64,000 nt of DNA from Dyella sp. C9. GTDB taxonomy: Bacteria; Pseudomonadota; Gammaproteobacteria; Xanthomonadales; Rhodanobacteraceae. The DNA is taken from contig NZ_QIRF01000002.1 in assembly GCF_003332825.1 (NCBI RefSeq), positions 434,001 to 498,000 of the forward strand, given 5' to 3'. Under the pieces are notes generated by a model. That model did not search any database and had not been told where the DNA came from. It saw only the letters and a list, made by a program, of their open reading frames with translations. The first letter of the stretch is position 1. Every line of letters begins with the position of its first letter. The position numbers and the translations under genes are program-made. Shown here piece by piece: positions 51,559-61,061 of this stretch.

Positions 51559-54462
51559 ATGCAGTCCAACCACAATCGCCTATCCATCGCGGTACGCCTT
51601 GCCCTGTCCGTGGGCATGGCCTCGTCTGCAGCCGTGGCACAGGCGCAGGACACCACCGGCAAGGACGCCTCGACCACGCAGACACAGGGCACGGGTACAC
51701 AGACCCAGAACGGTACCGAGCAGCCCAAGCAGGCCAGCGCCAAGACCCTCACCGCCGTATCGGTGACCGGTTCGCTGATCCGTCGCGTCGATGCGGAAAC
51801 CGCCAGCCCGGTGGTCACGCTGGACCGCACCGCCATCACCAACAACGGTGGCCCCACGCTCGGCAACGTGCTGCAGGCCCTGCCTTCGGTCTCGGGCAAC
51901 GCCACCAACACCCAGAACAACAGCAACGGCGGCGGCGTGGCCAGCCCGACCCTGGAAGGCGGCGACGGCGCGGCGCGCATGTCGCTGCGCGGCCTGGGTA
52001 CCGAGCGCACGCTGGTGTTGGTGGACGGCCAGCGCCTGGCCAACGCCGACCTCAACATGATTCCGCAGAACATGATCGAGCGCGTCGACGTGCTGGCGAA
52101 CGGCGCCTCCACGGCCTACGGCTCCGACGCCGTCGGCGGCGTGGTGAACTTCATCCTGCGCAAGGACTACCAGGGCGCCGAAGTCAGCGTGAACGATGGC
52201 ATCTCCAGCCATGGCGACGGTCAGCGCCACGGCGCGCAGTTCACCGTGGGCGCCAGCGGCGACCAGGGCAACATCGTCGCCGGCATCGACTACAACAAGC
52301 AGGATCCGGTGGTCGCCACCCGCCGCGGCTTCTCGGCCTACCAGCTGTCGCTGTACAGCTCGGGCCTGCAGGTGTCCGGTTCGCACACCATCCCGACCGG
52401 TCGCATGCAGGTGCCGGTGGGCAACCTGCCCGCCGGTTCGCCGCTGGCCAGCTGCGCCGACAGCAACGGCATCGCCAACCTGACCCTGGCCAGTGGCAAC
52501 GGCAGCAGCCTCGGCAACTACCGCTGCTTCAACGGTGCCAGCGACGTCTACAACTACAACGCCTACAACTACATCCAGACCCAGAGCGAGCGCACCAACG
52601 TGTTCGTGCTGGGCAACTACAAGTTCAACGACTACGTCACCTTCTTCGCCGACGCGTTCTACAACCACACCAACTCCGCCGGCCAGGATGCTCCTGCGCC
52701 GACCAGTGTGGACGACGGCTGGACCGTGGCGGCCAACAACCCGATCAACCCGTTCGGCGTCACCTTCGGCAGCGGCCCGGGCCAGCAGTTCATGAGCACG
52801 CGCCTCACCGGCCTGGGCACCCGCCTGCACACGTACAGCACCGACAACCAGGAGATCAACACCGGCCTGCGCGGCAACTTCGGCCAGAGCAGCTGGATCT
52901 GGGACGCGAGCATCGACTACGGCCACACCCGCCGCGTGCAGACCGACTACAACGAAGTGAACGTGCCGGACTTCCAGGCAGCCATCAACGCCGGCGCCAA
53001 CATCTTCGATCAGGCCGACCCGACGGTCAGCGCCCTGTTGCGCAACGGCGTGGACGATCCGGTCTACCGGCTGACCAACACCATGAAGCAAGTGCAGGCC
53101 AACGCTTCGGGTGAACTGTGGGATCTGCCGGCCGGTGCCGTGCAGCTCTCCGCCGGCGCGCTGTACCGCAAGAACACCATGAACTACAACCTGACCAGCG
53201 ATGCGATCCTGGATCCGGCGACCGGCACCTGCACCGTGCTGCAGGAAGCCTGTGGTTCTCCGTCGTCCGGCAGCATCGACGTGAAGGAGCTGTACGCCGA
53301 AACGCTGATCCCGCTGCTGAGCGAGCAGCCGTGGGCCTACTCGCTGAATGTCGACCTGGGCCTGCGCTACTCCGACTACAGCACCTCGGGCAGCACCACC
53401 AACGGCAAGATCGCCATCGAGTACCGCCCGATCGCCGACCTCTTGGTGCGCGGCACGGTTTCGCAGGTGTTCCGCGCGCCCAACCTGGACGAACTGTACG
53501 ACGGCCGCACCATTGCCAACCCGACCGTCAACGACCCCTGCGTGAACCTCAGCGCAGCGGAGATTGCGGCGCATCCGGCCGCGTGCCAGTACGTACTGCC
53601 CAACACCAACAACAACCTGTCGCAGCAGATCACCGCCTACTACTCCGGTGCAGCGGCCGCGGGCGGCTCGTTGAAGCCGGAAAAGGGCAAGTCGTATGAC
53701 TTCGGCTTCGTGTACTCGCCGGGCTGGCTGGAGGGTGCCTCGTCGACCATCGACCTGTGGCGCATCACGCTGAGCAACATGCTCACGACGATCCAGGCGC
53801 AGACCGTGCTCAACGAGTGCTACGCCAACCAGAACAGTCCGTACTGCTCGTACATCACCCGCTACAACAGCTCCAGCTCGCTGGCGGGCGGCATCTACTA
53901 CGTAGACACGCCGGTGGTGAACCTGGGCAACCTGAGCACGAGTGGCGTCGACTTCTCCTTCAGCTACGCGATTCCGCACTTCAACGTCGCCAGCGTCGAT
54001 CCAGGTAACTTCAAGGTCGGCCTGAACACGACGTACACCGACACGTTCAAGAACGACGCCACGCCGGGCCAGCCGGGTGCGGAGACCATCAACTACGCGG
54101 GCACCTACACCCAGCAGTTCGGCAACATCTCGCGCTGGCGCGGCACGCTCACCCTGAACTGGAAGCTGGGCAACTGGAACGCCCAGTGGCAGAGCCGCTA
54201 CATCAACCACCTGTCCAACCTGACCGCCTATGCCGATACCGGACAGGCCGTGTCCACCCCGATGGGTGGCATCACCTACCACTCGATCCAGGCCGGCTAC
54301 GAGCTGCCTAAGTACCACACCAGCCTCGACGTCGGCATCGACAACCTGACGGGCCGCGTGCCGCCGCTGGTGTACCAGAACGGCCTGAACTACAACGTGG
54401 ATACCGCCACGTACGACACCATGGGCCGCTACTTCTGGGCTCGCGTCACCGTGAAGTTCTGA
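51559..54462 (+). CDS. TonB-dependent receptor
   Basis: A 967-residue outer-membrane receptor. Signal peptide to about residue 30 (AAVAQAQ), a Thr/Gln-rich linker, TonB-box-like TLTAVSVTGSLIRR, then the plug (NNGGPTLGNVLQALPSVSG ... LRGLGTERTLVLVDGQR ... NMIERVDVLANGASTAYGSDAVGGVVNFILR). A 22-strand barrel follows and ends in the aromatic ARVTVKF. The receptor resembles the large xanthomonad receptors for peptides or polysaccharide fragments. It has no N-terminal STN signalling domain. The substrate is unknown. It is followed by a TPR-sulfotransferase gene. Confidence 0.95.
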   Translation: MQSNHNRLSIAVRLALSVGMASSAAVAQAQDTTGKDASTTQTQGTGTQTQNGTEQPKQASAKTLTAVSVTGSLIRRVDAETASPVVTLDRTAITNNGGPTLGNVLQALPSVSGNATNTQNNSNGGGVASPTLEGGDGAARMSLRGLGTERTLVLVDGQRLANADLNMIPQNMIERVDVLANGASTAYGSDAVGGVVNFILRKDYQGAEVSVNDGISSHGDGQRHGAQFTVGASGDQGNIVAGIDYNKQDPVVATRRGFSAYQLSLYSSGLQVSGSHTIPTGRMQVPVGNLPAGSPLASCADSNGIANLTLASGNGSSLGNYRCFNGASDVYNYNAYNYIQTQSERTNVFVLGNYKFNDYVTFFADAFYNHTNSAGQDAPAPTSVDDGWTVAANNPINPFGVTFGSGPGQQFMSTRLTGLGTRLHTYSTDNQEINTGLRGNFGQSSWIWDASIDYGHTRRVQTDYNEVNVPDFQAAINAGANIFDQADPTVSALLRNGVDDPVYRLTNTMKQVQANASGELWDLPAGAVQLSAGALYRKNTMNYNLTSDAILDPATGTCTVLQEACGSPSSGSIDVKELYAETLIPLLSEQPWAYSLNVDLGLRYSDYSTSGSTTNGKIAIEYRPIADLLVRGTVSQVFRAPNLDELYDGRTIANPTVNDPCVNLSAAEIAAHPAACQYVLPNTNNNLSQQITAYYSGAAAAGGSLKPEKGKSYDFGFVYSPGWLEGASSTIDLWRITLSNMLTTIQAQTVLNECYANQNSPYCSYITRYNSSSSLAGGIYYVDTPVVNLGNLSTSGVDFSFSYAIPHFNVASVDPGNFKVGLNTTYTDTFKNDATPGQPGAETINYAGTYTQQFGNISRWRGTLTLNWKLGNWNAQWQSRYINHLSNLTAYADTGQAVSTPMGGITYHSIQAGYELPKYHTSLDVGIDNLTGRVPPLVYQNGLNYNVDTATYDTMGRYFWARVTVKF

Positions 54463-54482
54463 TCACGGCAGGGAGTGAACAG

Positions 54483-54512
54483 GAGGGCCGCGGCGGCAAC
54501 GTCGCGGCCCTC
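54483..54512 (+). terminator. Hairpin between TonB receptor and sulfotransferase genes
   Basis: A ten-base perfect stem GAGGGCCGCG / CGCGGCCCTC with a short loop and only a weak T tract (GCTGTTAC). It may attenuate read-through or protect the receptor mRNA 3' end. Confidence 0.5.
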
Positions 54513-54529
54513 GCTGTTACCATCGATCG

Positions 54530-56398
54530 ATGAGCGATTCCGCCCCCTTTTCCACCCAGGCGCTGACGGGCCAGGTGGTCGCCGCCTTCCAGCACGGCGA
54601 TCTGGCAAAAGTGCTTTCGCTGGCCGAACCCGTGGCCGCGCGACCGGATACGGACGAGACGGTGCTGTTGTTGCTGGGCTTCGCGCAGCAGTCGGCCGGG
54701 CGTTTTGCGCACGCCACCGAGACGTTTCGCCGGCTCACCGCACGCCGACCCGACGTCTCCGAATACTGGAACAACCTCGGCATCGTGGCGCGCCAGGCCG
54801 GCGACATGGTTATCGCCGAACAGGCGCTGCAACGGGCCCTCGCACTCGCTCCGGGGCAAGCCGACGTCCACTACAACCTTGGCCTGCTGCAGGCGCAACA
54901 GCAACGCTGGCTGCAGGCCCGCGAGACCCTGCTGCAGGCGGTGGCCCTCGCGCCCGGTTTCATCGATGCACGCCTGCAGGCCGCCTACGCCTGTCACTTC
55001 TGCGGCGATACGCGCGGCGCGGAAGTGATGCTCGAGGGTGCCGGCGATTGGCCGCCGCAGTCCGCCGAACAGGCGTTGATCCTCGCCACGATGCTGGCCG
55101 GCCAGGGTGAGCAGGACGCGGCCCGACGCGCATTGGAACAGGCGATCCTGCCCGAGGGTGTGGAGCACGAAGTGATGCGCCTGCGCATCAGCGCGCAGCG
55201 CGCCGCGATGCACGAGCGCAACAACCAGGTCGAACTGGCGCAGGCGCAACTGACCGAGCTTTCGCTGGAACGCATCCAAGGCACAGGATCACCCGAACTG
55301 CTGGGTGCCGCGCTGCAGGCGCACGCCAGCGTAGCCGTGCGCACGGGCGAGCTTGATCATGCGGCCTCCCTGTACCAGCGCCTGCTCGATCAGGGCGGCG
55401 ACCTGAGCCTGCTCGCCAACGCAGCGTTCGGCCTTGCCAACGCGCGCAACAAGCAGGGCCAGCGCGAGGCCACCTGGCAGGCGTTGCAGCGCGCCCATGC
55501 CTTGCAGCTGGCCTTTGCCCAGGACTTCGTGCCCGAGTTGATGGCCGAAGGCAGCCAGCCGCTGGACATGGTGGCGCACACGGTCGGTCGCCTGGCGCAC
55601 GATCGCTGGACGCCGCTGCAAGCCCCCGCCAGCAGGCGGAACCCGGTGTTCGTGGTGGGCTTTCCGCGCTCGGGCACCACCCTGCTCGAACAGATGATCG
55701 ACGCCCACCCGGACTTCCGTTCCATGGACGAGCGTGCCTTCATCTATGAACTCATCAAGCGCATGGAGCTGGCCGGCCAGCACTATCCGGCCGATCTGGC
55801 CACGCTCGCCCAGGGCAACGCCGACCAGTTGCGCACCATCTACGACGACATGGTCCGCCGTGTGGTGCCGGACCTCGGCAACAGGCGCCTGGTCGACAAG
55901 AATCCGCTCAACATGCTCTGCCTGCCGATGATCGCGCGGCTGTTCCCGGAGGCGCGCATCATCCTGTGCCTGCGCCATCCCTGCGACGTACTGCTGAGCT
56001 GCTACATGCAGCCGTTCCGCTCACCGGCCTTCATGGTGCTGTGTTCCTCGCTGCAGCGACTGGCACAGGGCTATGTCGATGCCTTCGAGCACTGGTACCG
56101 GCACCTGGAGGTGTTCGCGCCACGCGTGCTGGAATGGCGTTACGAATCGGTGGTGAGCCGCTTCGACGACCACGTCGCGCGCCTGGGCCAGTTCCTCGAA
56201 GTGGACGACGCCGCGCCGATGGCGCGCTTCGCCGAGCACGCACGCGCCAAGGGTTACATCAGCACGCCCAGCTACGCCCAGGTCACCCAGGGCATCCATG
56301 CCAAGGCGGTCAACCGCTGGCATGCCTACCGCGAGCACTTCGAACCGGTGCTGCCGATCCTGCGTCCGATGCTGGAGCGGCTGGGTTACGACGCCTGA
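54530..56398 (+). CDS. TPR-repeat sulfotransferase
   Basis: A 622-residue protein. Residues ~1-330 are tetratricopeptide repeats (for example VLSLAEPVAARPDTDETVLLLLGFAQQSAG, YWNNLGIVARQAGDMVIAEQALQRAL). Residues ~365-620 form a sulfotransferase: 5'-phosphosulfate loop PVFVVGFPRSGTTLLEQMIDAHP, then 3'-phosphate binding RIILCLRHPCDVLLSCY. It should transfer sulfate from PAPS to a protein or glycan acceptor. In Xanthomonadales and related groups such proteins often sit next to TonB receptors. The acceptor is unknown. Confidence 0.93.
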   Translation: MSDSAPFSTQALTGQVVAAFQHGDLAKVLSLAEPVAARPDTDETVLLLLGFAQQSAGRFAHATETFRRLTARRPDVSEYWNNLGIVARQAGDMVIAEQALQRALALAPGQADVHYNLGLLQAQQQRWLQARETLLQAVALAPGFIDARLQAAYACHFCGDTRGAEVMLEGAGDWPPQSAEQALILATMLAGQGEQDAARRALEQAILPEGVEHEVMRLRISAQRAAMHERNNQVELAQAQLTELSLERIQGTGSPELLGAALQAHASVAVRTGELDHAASLYQRLLDQGGDLSLLANAAFGLANARNKQGQREATWQALQRAHALQLAFAQDFVPELMAEGSQPLDMVAHTVGRLAHDRWTPLQAPASRRNPVFVVGFPRSGTTLLEQMIDAHPDFRSMDERAFIYELIKRMELAGQHYPADLATLAQGNADQLRTIYDDMVRRVVPDLGNRRLVDKNPLNMLCLPMIARLFPEARIILCLRHPCDVLLSCYMQPFRSPAFMVLCSSLQRLAQGYVDAFEHWYRHLEVFAPRVLEWRYESVVSRFDDHVARLGQFLEVDDAAPMARFAEHARAKGYISTPSYAQVTQGIHAKAVNRWHAYREHFEPVLPILRPMLERLGYDA

Positions 56399-56513
56399 GC
56401 GCCCGCTCATGATCCCGATACGGCCGCCACGGACCTCGTGAGCAGGCGCCGAGCCGCCACCCGGCGGATCGGATACCCTGCGCATTCTCTCGCCCAGGCC
56501 AACAGGAGTCGCC

Positions 56514-57182
56514 ATGCATTTCGAAGTGCCCCGGGTGCGCATGCACTCGTTTCGGGAGTTCGCGCAGCACTACCTGATGATCGTGCTCAGCATCCTTACC
56601 GCACTGGGACTGGAGCAGTGGATCGAGAGCACGCATCACCGGCATGCCGCCGAGTACGCCAGCATGCAGATCGAGATGGAGTTGCGTGGCACGCTCAACG
56701 ACATCCAGTCTTCGCTGGCGGTCAACGCAGAGAAGCTCAAACCGCTGAAGGCACTTAACGAAGCCATCACCAATGACGTGCGCAATGGCGTGCCGGACGC
56801 CCAAGTCAACCAGCATATCCAACGCCTGAAGAACGACTTCATCCTGAGCGTCAGCTGGCCCGCCTTCGCCAGCCAGGCGTGGGACGTCGCCGTGGCCAAC
56901 CAGTCTGCGACCTGGATCGACACCGGCCGCCTGCGCAAGTACTCGGCCGCCTACGCTGCCCAACGCGAGACCACCTCCTGGGTCGGCCACGACGCAACGC
57001 TGGCGCTCGACGGCCCCCGCATGGTGGCCTTGCGCACCCGCATCAAGCTCGGCAAGGACGTCGATCCACTCGAGTTCCTCAGCGTGCTGCAGCAGATGGT
57101 CAATACTTCCACGGAAATGGCGAATCACCTCGAGGAGACCGCCGAACCGATCAAGGCCGCGCTGGGCCAGAGCAGGCATTGA
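56514..57182 (+). CDS. Membrane-anchored hypothetical protein
   Basis: A 222-residue protein with one helix near the N-terminus (HYLMIVLSILTALGLEQWI) and a long, mostly helical remainder (about residues 40-215). I do not recognise the family, though it resembles a group of DUF-type proteins with the FREFAQHYLMIVLSIL start. It lies 116 bp after the sulfotransferase gene in the same direction and is followed by a terminator. Confidence 0.75.
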   Translation: MHFEVPRVRMHSFREFAQHYLMIVLSILTALGLEQWIESTHHRHAAEYASMQIEMELRGTLNDIQSSLAVNAEKLKPLKALNEAITNDVRNGVPDAQVNQHIQRLKNDFILSVSWPAFASQAWDVAVANQSATWIDTGRLRKYSAAYAAQRETTSWVGHDATLALDGPRMVALRTRIKLGKDVDPLEFLSVLQQMVNTSTEMANHLEETAEPIKAALGQSRH

Positions 57183-57210
57183 AAAAGCCCGGGAAAACCC
57201 GGGCTTTTTG
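57182..57210. terminator. Bidirectional terminator between the 56514-57182 gene and lpdA
   Basis: AAAAAGCCCGGG, AAAA loop, CCCGGGCTTTTTG. Confidence 0.9.
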
Positions 57211-57228
57211 TTGCGGAGAAAAGGCTGC

Positions 57229-59097
57229 TTATTTCTTTTTCTTCGGCATGTACAGGTCGGTGATGGTGCCTTCGTAGGCCTCGGCCGCCATGCCCACCGA
57301 CTCGCCCAGCGTGGGATGCGGATGGATGGTGAGGCCGATGTCGGCCGCTTCCGCGCCCATCTCGATCGCCAGGCAGATCTCGCTGATGAGGTCGCCCGCA
57401 TGCGGGCCGACGATGGCGCCGCCCACGATGCGATGGGTCTCCTCGTCGAAGATCAGCTTGGTGAAGCCCTCGGTGCGATCAATGCCGATGGCACGGCCAC
57501 TGGCCACCCACGGGAACTTGCCCACGCCGACCTTGAGGCCCTTTTCCTTCGCCTCGCGCTCGGTGACGCCCACCCATGCCACTTCCGGATCGGTGAACGC
57601 GACCGACGGGATCACGCGCGCATCGAAATGGCTCTTCAGACCCGCCACCACTTCGGCGGCAACGCGCGCCTCGTGGGTGGCCTTGTGCGCCAGCATCGGC
57701 TGGCCCACCAGGTCGCCGATGGCGTAGATGTGCGGCACGTTGGTGCGCATCTGCGTGTCGACGTTGATGAAGCCACGCTCGGTCACCGCCACGCCAGCCT
57801 TGTCGGCGCCGATCTTGTTGCCGTTGGGTGAGCGGCCCACGGCGACCAGCACGCGGTCGAACACGGTGGTTTCGGGGATGCTCTCGCCTTCGTAGCTGAC
57901 CTCGATGCCCTTCTTGGTGGCCTTGGCTTCCACCACCTTGGTCTTGAGGTGCACGCCCTTGAGCTTCTTGGCCAGGCGCTGCGCCAGCGGCTTGATCAGG
58001 TCGGCATCGGCGCCCGGGATGATCTGGTCCATGAACTCGACCACGGTCACCTCGCTGCCCAGCGAGGAGTACACCGTGGCCATTTCCAGGCCGATGATGC
58101 CGCCACCGACGACCAGCAGCTTCTTGGGAACTTCCTTCAGTTCCAGCGCGCCGGTGGAATCCATTACGCGCTCGTCGTCCCACGGGAACGCCGGCAATTT
58201 CACCGACTGCGAACCGGCGGCGATGATGGCGTTCTCGAAGCGGATCAGCTTGGTGCCGTCGGCCGTCTGCACTTCCATCTCGTTGGGCGAGACGAAGGTG
58301 CCCACGCCCTGCACGGTACGCACCTTGCGCTGCTTGGCCATGCTGGCCAGGCCGCCGGTGAGCTTGCCGACCACCTTGGTCTTGAAGTCGCGCAGCTTGT
58401 CGAGGTCGATCTTGGGCGCGCCGAAGCTGACGCCGTGTGCGGACATGGCCTCGGCCTCGTCGATCACGGCGGCGGCGTGCAGCAGAGCCTTGGACGGAAT
58501 GCAGCCCACGTTGAGGCAGACACCGCCCAGCGAGGCGTAACGCTCCACCAGCACGGTGTCGACGTCGAGGTCGGCGGCGCGGAACGCGGCGGTGTAGCCA
58601 CCGGGGCCAGAGCCGAGCACGACCAGCTTGCATTCGATATCGGGCGTGCGGCCGGAAGCACCGGCCGCCTTCGGTGCGGATTTTGCTCCCTCTCCCCCCT
58701 GGGGAGAGGGTTGGGGTGAGGGGCGGGTGCTCGCGGAAGCGTCGCTAGTGCCGGACTGAGGCGAGGTTGCCCCCTCACCCCGGCCCTCTCCCCGCAGGGG
58801 AGAGGGAGTAGGAGCCGCAGCCTTCAGCGCTTCCGTCGGCTTGGCGACGCCGGCGTCCGATGCCTCGAGCACGGCAATCACCGCACCCTCGGATATTTCG
58901 TCGCCCACCTTCACCTTCAGCTCCTTGATCACGCCGGCGGCGCTCGACGGAATTTCCATCGTGGCCTTGTCCGATTCGAGCGTGATCAGGCTCTGTTCCT
59001 TGGCGACCGTGTCGCCGACCTTCACCAGCACCTCGATCACCGGCACGTTGTCGTGACCGCCGATGTCGGGGACCTTGATTTCGATGGTGCTTGCCAT
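57229..59097 (-). CDS. lpdA: Dihydrolipoamide dehydrogenase (E3) with N-terminal lipoyl domain
   Basis: A 622-residue protein. Residues ~1-80 are a lipoyl domain ([10 protein letters not shown] with the lipoyl Lys). Residues ~92-145 are a linker encoded by repeat DNA. Residues ~150-620 are the flavoprotein disulfide reductase: [15 protein letters not shown] for FAD, the redox disulfide [32 protein letters not shown] for NAD, and the C-terminal HAHPTLGE-like motif ([11 protein letters not shown]). It reoxidises dihydrolipoamide of pyruvate dehydrogenase. It lies 97 bp after aceF. Start at the ATG at 59097 matches the lipoyl-domain N-terminus; upstream codons run into a repeat. Confidence 0.96.
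   Translation of the reverse strand: MASTIEIKVPDIGGHDNVPVIEVLVKVGDTVAKEQSLITLESDKATMEIPSSAAGVIKELKVKVGDEISEGAVIAVLEASDAGVAKPTEALKAAAPTPSPLRGEGRGEGATSPQSGTSDASASTRPSPQPSPQGGEGAKSAPKAAGASGRTPDIECKLVVLGSGPGGYTAAFRAADLDVDTVLVERYASLGGVCLNVGCIPSKALLHAAAVIDEAEAMSAHGVSFGAPKIDLDKLRDFKTKVVGKLTGGLASMAKQRKVRTVQGVGTFVSPNEMEVQTADGTKLIRFENAIIAAGSQSVKLPAFPWDDERVMDSTGALELKEVPKKLLVVGGGIIGLEMATVYSSLGSEVTVVEFMDQIIPGADADLIKPLAQRLAKKLKGVHLKTKVVEAKATKKGIEVSYEGESIPETTVFDRVLVAVGRSPNGNKIGADKAGVAVTERGFINVDTQMRTNVPHIYAIGDLVGQPMLAHKATHEARVAAEVVAGLKSHFDARVIPSVAFTDPEVAWVGVTEREAKEKGLKVGVGKFPWVASGRAIGIDRTEGFTKLIFDEETHRIVGGAIVGPHAGDLISEICLAIEMGAEAADIGLTIHPHPTLGESVGMAAEAYEGTITDLYMPKKKK
58688..58722. repeat. CCCTCTCCCC/GGGGAGAGGG repeat inside lpdA, copy A
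   Basis: The stem CCCTCTCCCC / GGGGAGAGGG is followed by TTGGGGTGAGGGG on the plus strand. On the coding (minus) strand it reads as codons for [12 protein letters not shown]. It lies in the linker between the lipoyl and E3 domains. Confidence 0.9.
58770..58806. repeat. CCCTCTCCCC/GGGGAGAGGG repeat inside lpdA, copy B (inverted to A)
   Basis: CCCCTCACCCC, then CCCTCTCCCC / GGGGAGAGGG. On the coding strand it gives [12 protein letters not shown]. Together with copy A it makes an inverted pair within the gene. Confidence 0.9.
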
Positions 59098-59149
59098 GGG
59101 GAATCCTTTGGTTCTTTCGCTACCTGTCGAGGCGACGCCGCGAGCGCGG

Positions 59150-59184
59150 CCCCTCACCCTGCCCTCTCCCCGGAGGGGAGAGGG
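59150..59184. repeat. CCCTCTCCCC/GGGGAGAGGG repeat, copy C (intergenic)
   Basis: CCCCTCACCCTG followed by CCCTCTCCCC / GGGGAGAGGG. It lies in the 97-bp gap between aceF and lpdA and has the same core and orientation as copy B. Confidence 0.9.
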
Positions 59185-59194
59185 AAAAGCAAAG

Positions 59195-60868
59195 TCACAG
59201 GAGCAGGCGGCGGATGTCGCCCAGCTGCTGTGCGAGGTAGGAAGCGAAGCGTGCGGCGAGCGCGCCGTCGATCACGCGGTGGTCGTAGCTGAGCGACAGC
59301 GGCAGGATCAGGCGCGGTGCGAATTCCTTGCCGTTCCACACCGGCTTGGTGGCGGCCTTGGAGACGCCCAGGATGGCCACTTCCGGCGCGTTGACGATCG
59401 GCGTGAACGAGGTGCCGCCGATACCGCCCAGCGAGGAGATCGAGAAGCAGCCGCCGGACATCTCGTTGGGGCCAAGCTTCTTGTCTCGCGCCTTCTTGGA
59501 GATCTCGCCCAGCTCGACGGCCAGGTCCAGCAGGCCCTTCTTGTCGCAATCGCGAATCACCGGCACCACCAGGCCATCGGGCGTATCCACCGCGATGCCG
59601 ATGTGGAAGTACTTCTTGAGGATCAGCTTCTCGGCGGTCTCGTCCAGCGAGGCGTTGAACTGCGGGAATTTCTTCAGCGCCGCGACCACCGCCTTGATCT
59701 GGAACACCAGCGGGGTGATCTTGAGGTCCTTGTTCTCCTCGCCGAGCTTCTTGCGGAAGGCTTCCAGCTCGGTGATGTCGGCGTCTTCGTGCTGGGTGAC
59801 GTGCGGGATCATCGCCCAGTTGCGCGCCAGGTTGGCGCCAGAGATCTTCTGGATGCGCGACAGCGGCTTCTCTTCGATCTCGCCGAACTTGCTGAAGTCC
59901 ACCTTCGGCCAGGGCAGCAGGTTGAGGCCGCCGCCAGCCGCCACCGGGGCGCCGGTCGGACGCGCGCCGGAGGCCAGCGCGTGCTTCACGTAGCCGGTGA
60001 CGTCCTCGCGCATGATGCGGCCGCCGCGACCACCGCCCTTCACCTGGCGGATGTCCACGCCCAGCTCGCGCGCGAAGGCGCGGATGGCGGGGCTGGCGTA
60101 CGGGGCATCGCCCGGCATGACGATCTTGGAGTCGAACGGCGGGCGCACGGCCGGCGCCACGTCGCCCTCGGGCGCGTTGCCCGGCAGCACGCTGCGGCCA
60201 CCCTGCGGAGCCGGCCTTTCTTCGATCTTGGGTACGTCGACCTTGGCGGCAGCCGGCGCGGGAGCGGGTGCCGCGGCGGGCACGCCACCGGCGGCCTCGA
60301 CCAGGGCGATCAGGCTGCCCTCGGAGAGCTCGTCGCCCACCTTGACCTTGAGTTCCTTCACCACGCCAGCGAACGGGGCCGGCACTTCCATGGTCGCCTT
60401 GTCCGATTCCAGCGTGATCAGGCTCTGGTCCTTGGTGATGGTGTCACCCACCTTCACCAGGATCTCGATCACCGGCACGTCGCTGCTGCCGATGTCGGGC
60501 ACGCGCACTTCCTGTACGCCACCGCCAGCGGCGGGCGCCACGGCCGGGGCAGCGGCCGGCGCCGGGGTGGGCGCGGACTTGGCCGGTGCTTCGGCCTTGG
60601 CCGGAGCGGGCGCCGGAGCGGCGGCCTCACCCTCGACCTCGATGATGGCGATCAGGGTCCCTTCGGAGGCCTCGTCGCCAACCTTCAGCTTCACTTCCTT
60701 CACCGTGCCCGCGAACGGGGCCGGCACTTCCATGGTCGCCTTGTCCGACTCCAGCGTGACCAGGCCCTGTTCCTTGGCGACCTTGTCACCGGGTTTCACC
60801 AGCACTTCGATCACCGGCACGTTCTCGCTGCCGATATCGGGAACGCGTGCTTCTTTGAGGTCGGCCAT
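59195..60868 (-). CDS. aceF: Pyruvate dehydrogenase E2, dihydrolipoyllysine acetyltransferase
   Basis: A 557-residue protein with two lipoyl domains (residues ~3-76 and ~120-193; each with [10 protein letters not shown]), Ala/Pro-rich linkers, a peripheral-subunit-binding domain ([34 protein letters not shown] near residue 255), and a catalytic acetyltransferase domain ending in [10 protein letters not shown] (catalytic HxxxDG). No aceE gene is in the window; aceE is elsewhere or beyond. It starts the aceF-lpdA pair. Confidence 0.96.
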   Translation of the reverse strand: MADLKEARVPDIGSENVPVIEVLVKPGDKVAKEQGLVTLESDKATMEVPAPFAGTVKEVKLKVGDEASEGTLIAIIEVEGEAAAPAPAPAKAEAPAKSAPTPAPAAAPAVAPAAGGGVQEVRVPDIGSSDVPVIEILVKVGDTITKDQSLITLESDKATMEVPAPFAGVVKELKVKVGDELSEGSLIALVEAAGGVPAAAPAPAPAAAKVDVPKIEERPAPQGGRSVLPGNAPEGDVAPAVRPPFDSKIVMPGDAPYASPAIRAFARELGVDIRQVKGGGRGGRIMREDVTGYVKHALASGARPTGAPVAAGGGLNLLPWPKVDFSKFGEIEEKPLSRIQKISGANLARNWAMIPHVTQHEDADITELEAFRKKLGEENKDLKITPLVFQIKAVVAALKKFPQFNASLDETAEKLILKKYFHIGIAVDTPDGLVVPVIRDCDKKGLLDLAVELGEISKKARDKKLGPNEMSGGCFSISSLGGIGGTSFTPIVNAPEVAILGVSKAATKPVWNGKEFAPRLILPLSLSYDHRVIDGALAARFASYLAQQLGDIRRLLL

Positions 60869-61061
60869 GGTTTCTCCTACGGATGGCGATGGCGTGCCGG
60901 CGGGGATGACGGCCGCTTAAGGCAACAATCATAGCGAACGAGACCTACTTCCGGACGCTTTTGGATCGGTTGAATCCACCATTCGCATACGTATGCAGGC
61001 CATTTCGCTGCAAAAAGGCTGGATTGAGGGCCATGGGTGGACCCCGCGGCCCCGGCCGGGC

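Noticed and set aside
51580-54318. 912-codon ORF on the minus strand
   Set aside because: It is a mirror frame of the TonB receptor with no recognisable domains.
58687-58806. Treating [12 protein letters not shown] as a conserved protein domain of E3
   Set aside because: The DNA is a known type of palindromic repeat in inverted pairs; the peptide is its by-product.
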